Under the pieces are notes generated by a model. That model ran no database searches. It saw only the letters and a program-made list of their open reading frames with translations, and was not told the origin of the DNA. The position numbers were made by a program, and so were the translations under genes. A stretch of 6,763 nucleotides of DNA from an uncultured Campylobacter sp. GTDB lineage: Bacteria; Campylobacterota; Campylobacteria; Campylobacterales; Campylobacteraceae. The DNA lies in NCBI RefSeq assembly GCF_938017615.1, contig NZ_CALIJA010000056.1:1-6763 (forward strand), in the 5' to 3' direction. Below, piece by piece: positions 6,200 to 6,763 of the stretch (the first letter of the stretch is position 1; the number at the start of each line of letters is the position of its first letter).

Positions 6200-6228
6200 G
6201 TATCGCGGCGACTTTCGGCACGCGATAC
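6200..6228. repeat. Hairpin, 8-bp arms
   Basis: GTATCGCG (6200-6207) and CGCGATAC (6221-6228) are perfect reverse complements around a 13-base centre. The ATCGCG...CGCGATA outline is shared with the next hairpin at 6255-6277. There is no T-run on either side, so it is not a typical terminator. Confidence 0.6.
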
Positions 6229-6242
6229 AAGGTCGCAAATCA

Positions 6243-6282
6243 CAACTGCGCAAAATCGCGCGCTACTCGTGCGCGATAGTTG
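6243..6282. repeat. Compound hairpin, 9-bp inner stem and 5-bp outer stem
   Basis: ATCGCGCGC (6255-6263) pairs with GTGCGCGAT (6269-6277) around TACTC, with one G-U pair. CAACT (6243-6247) pairs with AGTTG (6278-6282) outside it, with a seven-base bulge on the left only. The GTTGC of the right arm can alternatively pair with GCAAC at 6296-6300. Its function is unknown. Confidence 0.55.
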
Positions 6283-6763
6283 CAAAATTTTACGCGCAAC
6301 ATCCATTACAAACATGCTCGCATGCCGATCGATTTTCAGCGCCCGGACGATGCAAAACGTGCTGCATCTCACAATACAGCCGCACCGCAAAACATATCGC
6401 AAATGTACCCACTTTGTATTGTAAAAACACGCCCACGCAAAACACCGCGCGCCAAACAGCTCGTCGCACCGCTTGCGATGCACCAATTTTGACGTGCGGC
6501 ACAGGCGCTCGCACTGCAAATTAGCCGCTGCGCACGACCGCAATACTCCTCTCCCAGCCTTCAGCGTGCGGCGAACTTTTCACTCATGTACTCACGCACG
6601 GCAAGCCAATACTCCGGCAGTTTCTCCCGCTCGCGCAATTACAAACGCTTCATATCGTCGTGGCGCGATTTAAAATTCAGGTCCGCTACGGCAAATTTTT
6701 AAATTTCAAAATTCCAAAGCCCAAAAAGAAGCAAAATTTTAAAATTTGCAGGGCTCTATAAAT

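Larger units (their letters stand above)
5775..6763. other. Gene-free, mostly GC-rich spacer upstream of ftsW
   Basis: Almost 1 kb carries no recognisable gene on either strand. By hand count 5821-6180 is about 58% GC, whereas other spacers here are about 32-33% (2041-2100, 3301-3360). The AAATTT words that mark spacers elsewhere are nearly absent between about 5810 and 6660 and return at 6663-6763. Open frames exist on both strands, but they overlap one another, are rich in Arg and Cys, lack ribosome sites and resemble no family known to me. The left part holds degenerate tandem repeats (5883-5996), and short dyads occur throughout. No clear ftsW promoter is visible; TAAAAT on the minus strand at 5995-6000 is a weak candidate -10. 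No tRNA, tmRNA, RNase P or SRP RNA signature was seen. Confidence 0.7.

Noticed and set aside
6157..6543. Cys/Arg-rich minus-strand frame of 128 aa, plus overlapping frames on both strands
   Set aside because: Several frames are open over the same bases, which reflects base composition. No initiation signal, no domain, no membrane segment of normal character.
6675..6700. CAGGTCCG word resembling the signal-recognition RNA tip
   Set aside because: The GGAAG and AGCA loop bases of SRP RNA helix 8 are missing and no closing stem forms.
6718..6755. AGCCC/GGGCT pairing around an AT palindrome at the right edge
   Set aside because: Only five pairs over a 28-base loop with no T-run, and the window ends before any downstream gene can be seen.
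6660..6761. Plus-strand GTG frame of 34 aa, very Lys-rich
   Set aside because: It translates AAATTT words, has no Shine-Dalgarno and shows no resemblance to a ribosomal or other small protein.

Overview
The window looks like a chromosomal segment from the Campylobacterota, most likely a Campylobacter species of the less AT-rich oral or gut group such as C. gracilis, C. rectus or C. showae. This is inferred from three things. Spacers and gene ends are full of the AAATTT/TTTAAA words typical of these genomes. A cysteine-paired Sel1-repeat protein of the Helicobacter Hcp type is present. HtpG, FtsW and MurG have an epsilonproteobacterial look. The species cannot be proven from this window.

Layout, left to right. 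(1) htpG, the bacterial Hsp90 chaperone, lies on the minus strand (135-1976) and ends in a strong intrinsic terminator (53-93). (2) A divergent spacer (1977-2305) holds the htpG promoter, a textbook TTGACA-N17-TATAAT. A CIRCE-type inverted repeat (HrcA operator) overlaps it. A perfect inverted repeat with the layout of the HspR operator HAIR (CTTGA-N11-TCAAG) lies just upstream of the -35. The extended -10 promoter of the next gene lies further right. (3) A plus-strand gene (2306-3217, TTG start) encodes a single-pass membrane protein with four cysteine pairs in Sel1-like repeats, predicted to face the periplasm. (4) A short AT-rich convergent spacer (3218-3442). (5) A minus-strand pair, ftsW (4614-5774) followed by murG (3443-4456). 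(6) A gene-free stretch of almost 1 kb (5775-6763). Most of it is GC-rich, unlike the other spacers, and contains degenerate 26-31 bp repeats and many short dyads.

Functional links. FtsW (septal peptidoglycan polymerase) and MurG (lipid II-forming glycosyltransferase) act in consecutive steps of cell-wall synthesis, in the commonly seen order. htpG appears to be controlled as a heat-shock gene, possibly by both HspR and HrcA. That would place it in the dual-repressor circuit known for groESL and hrcA-grpE-dnaK in Helicobacter and Campylobacter.

The two items most worth a second look are the stacked HAIR and CIRCE operators at htpG, and the repeat island upstream of ftsW. In that island, two tandem copies differ by a symmetric base change that keeps a 12-bp palindrome intact. 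No convincing new enzymatic or defence system is visible. No tRNA, rRNA, CRISPR array or insertion sequence was found.
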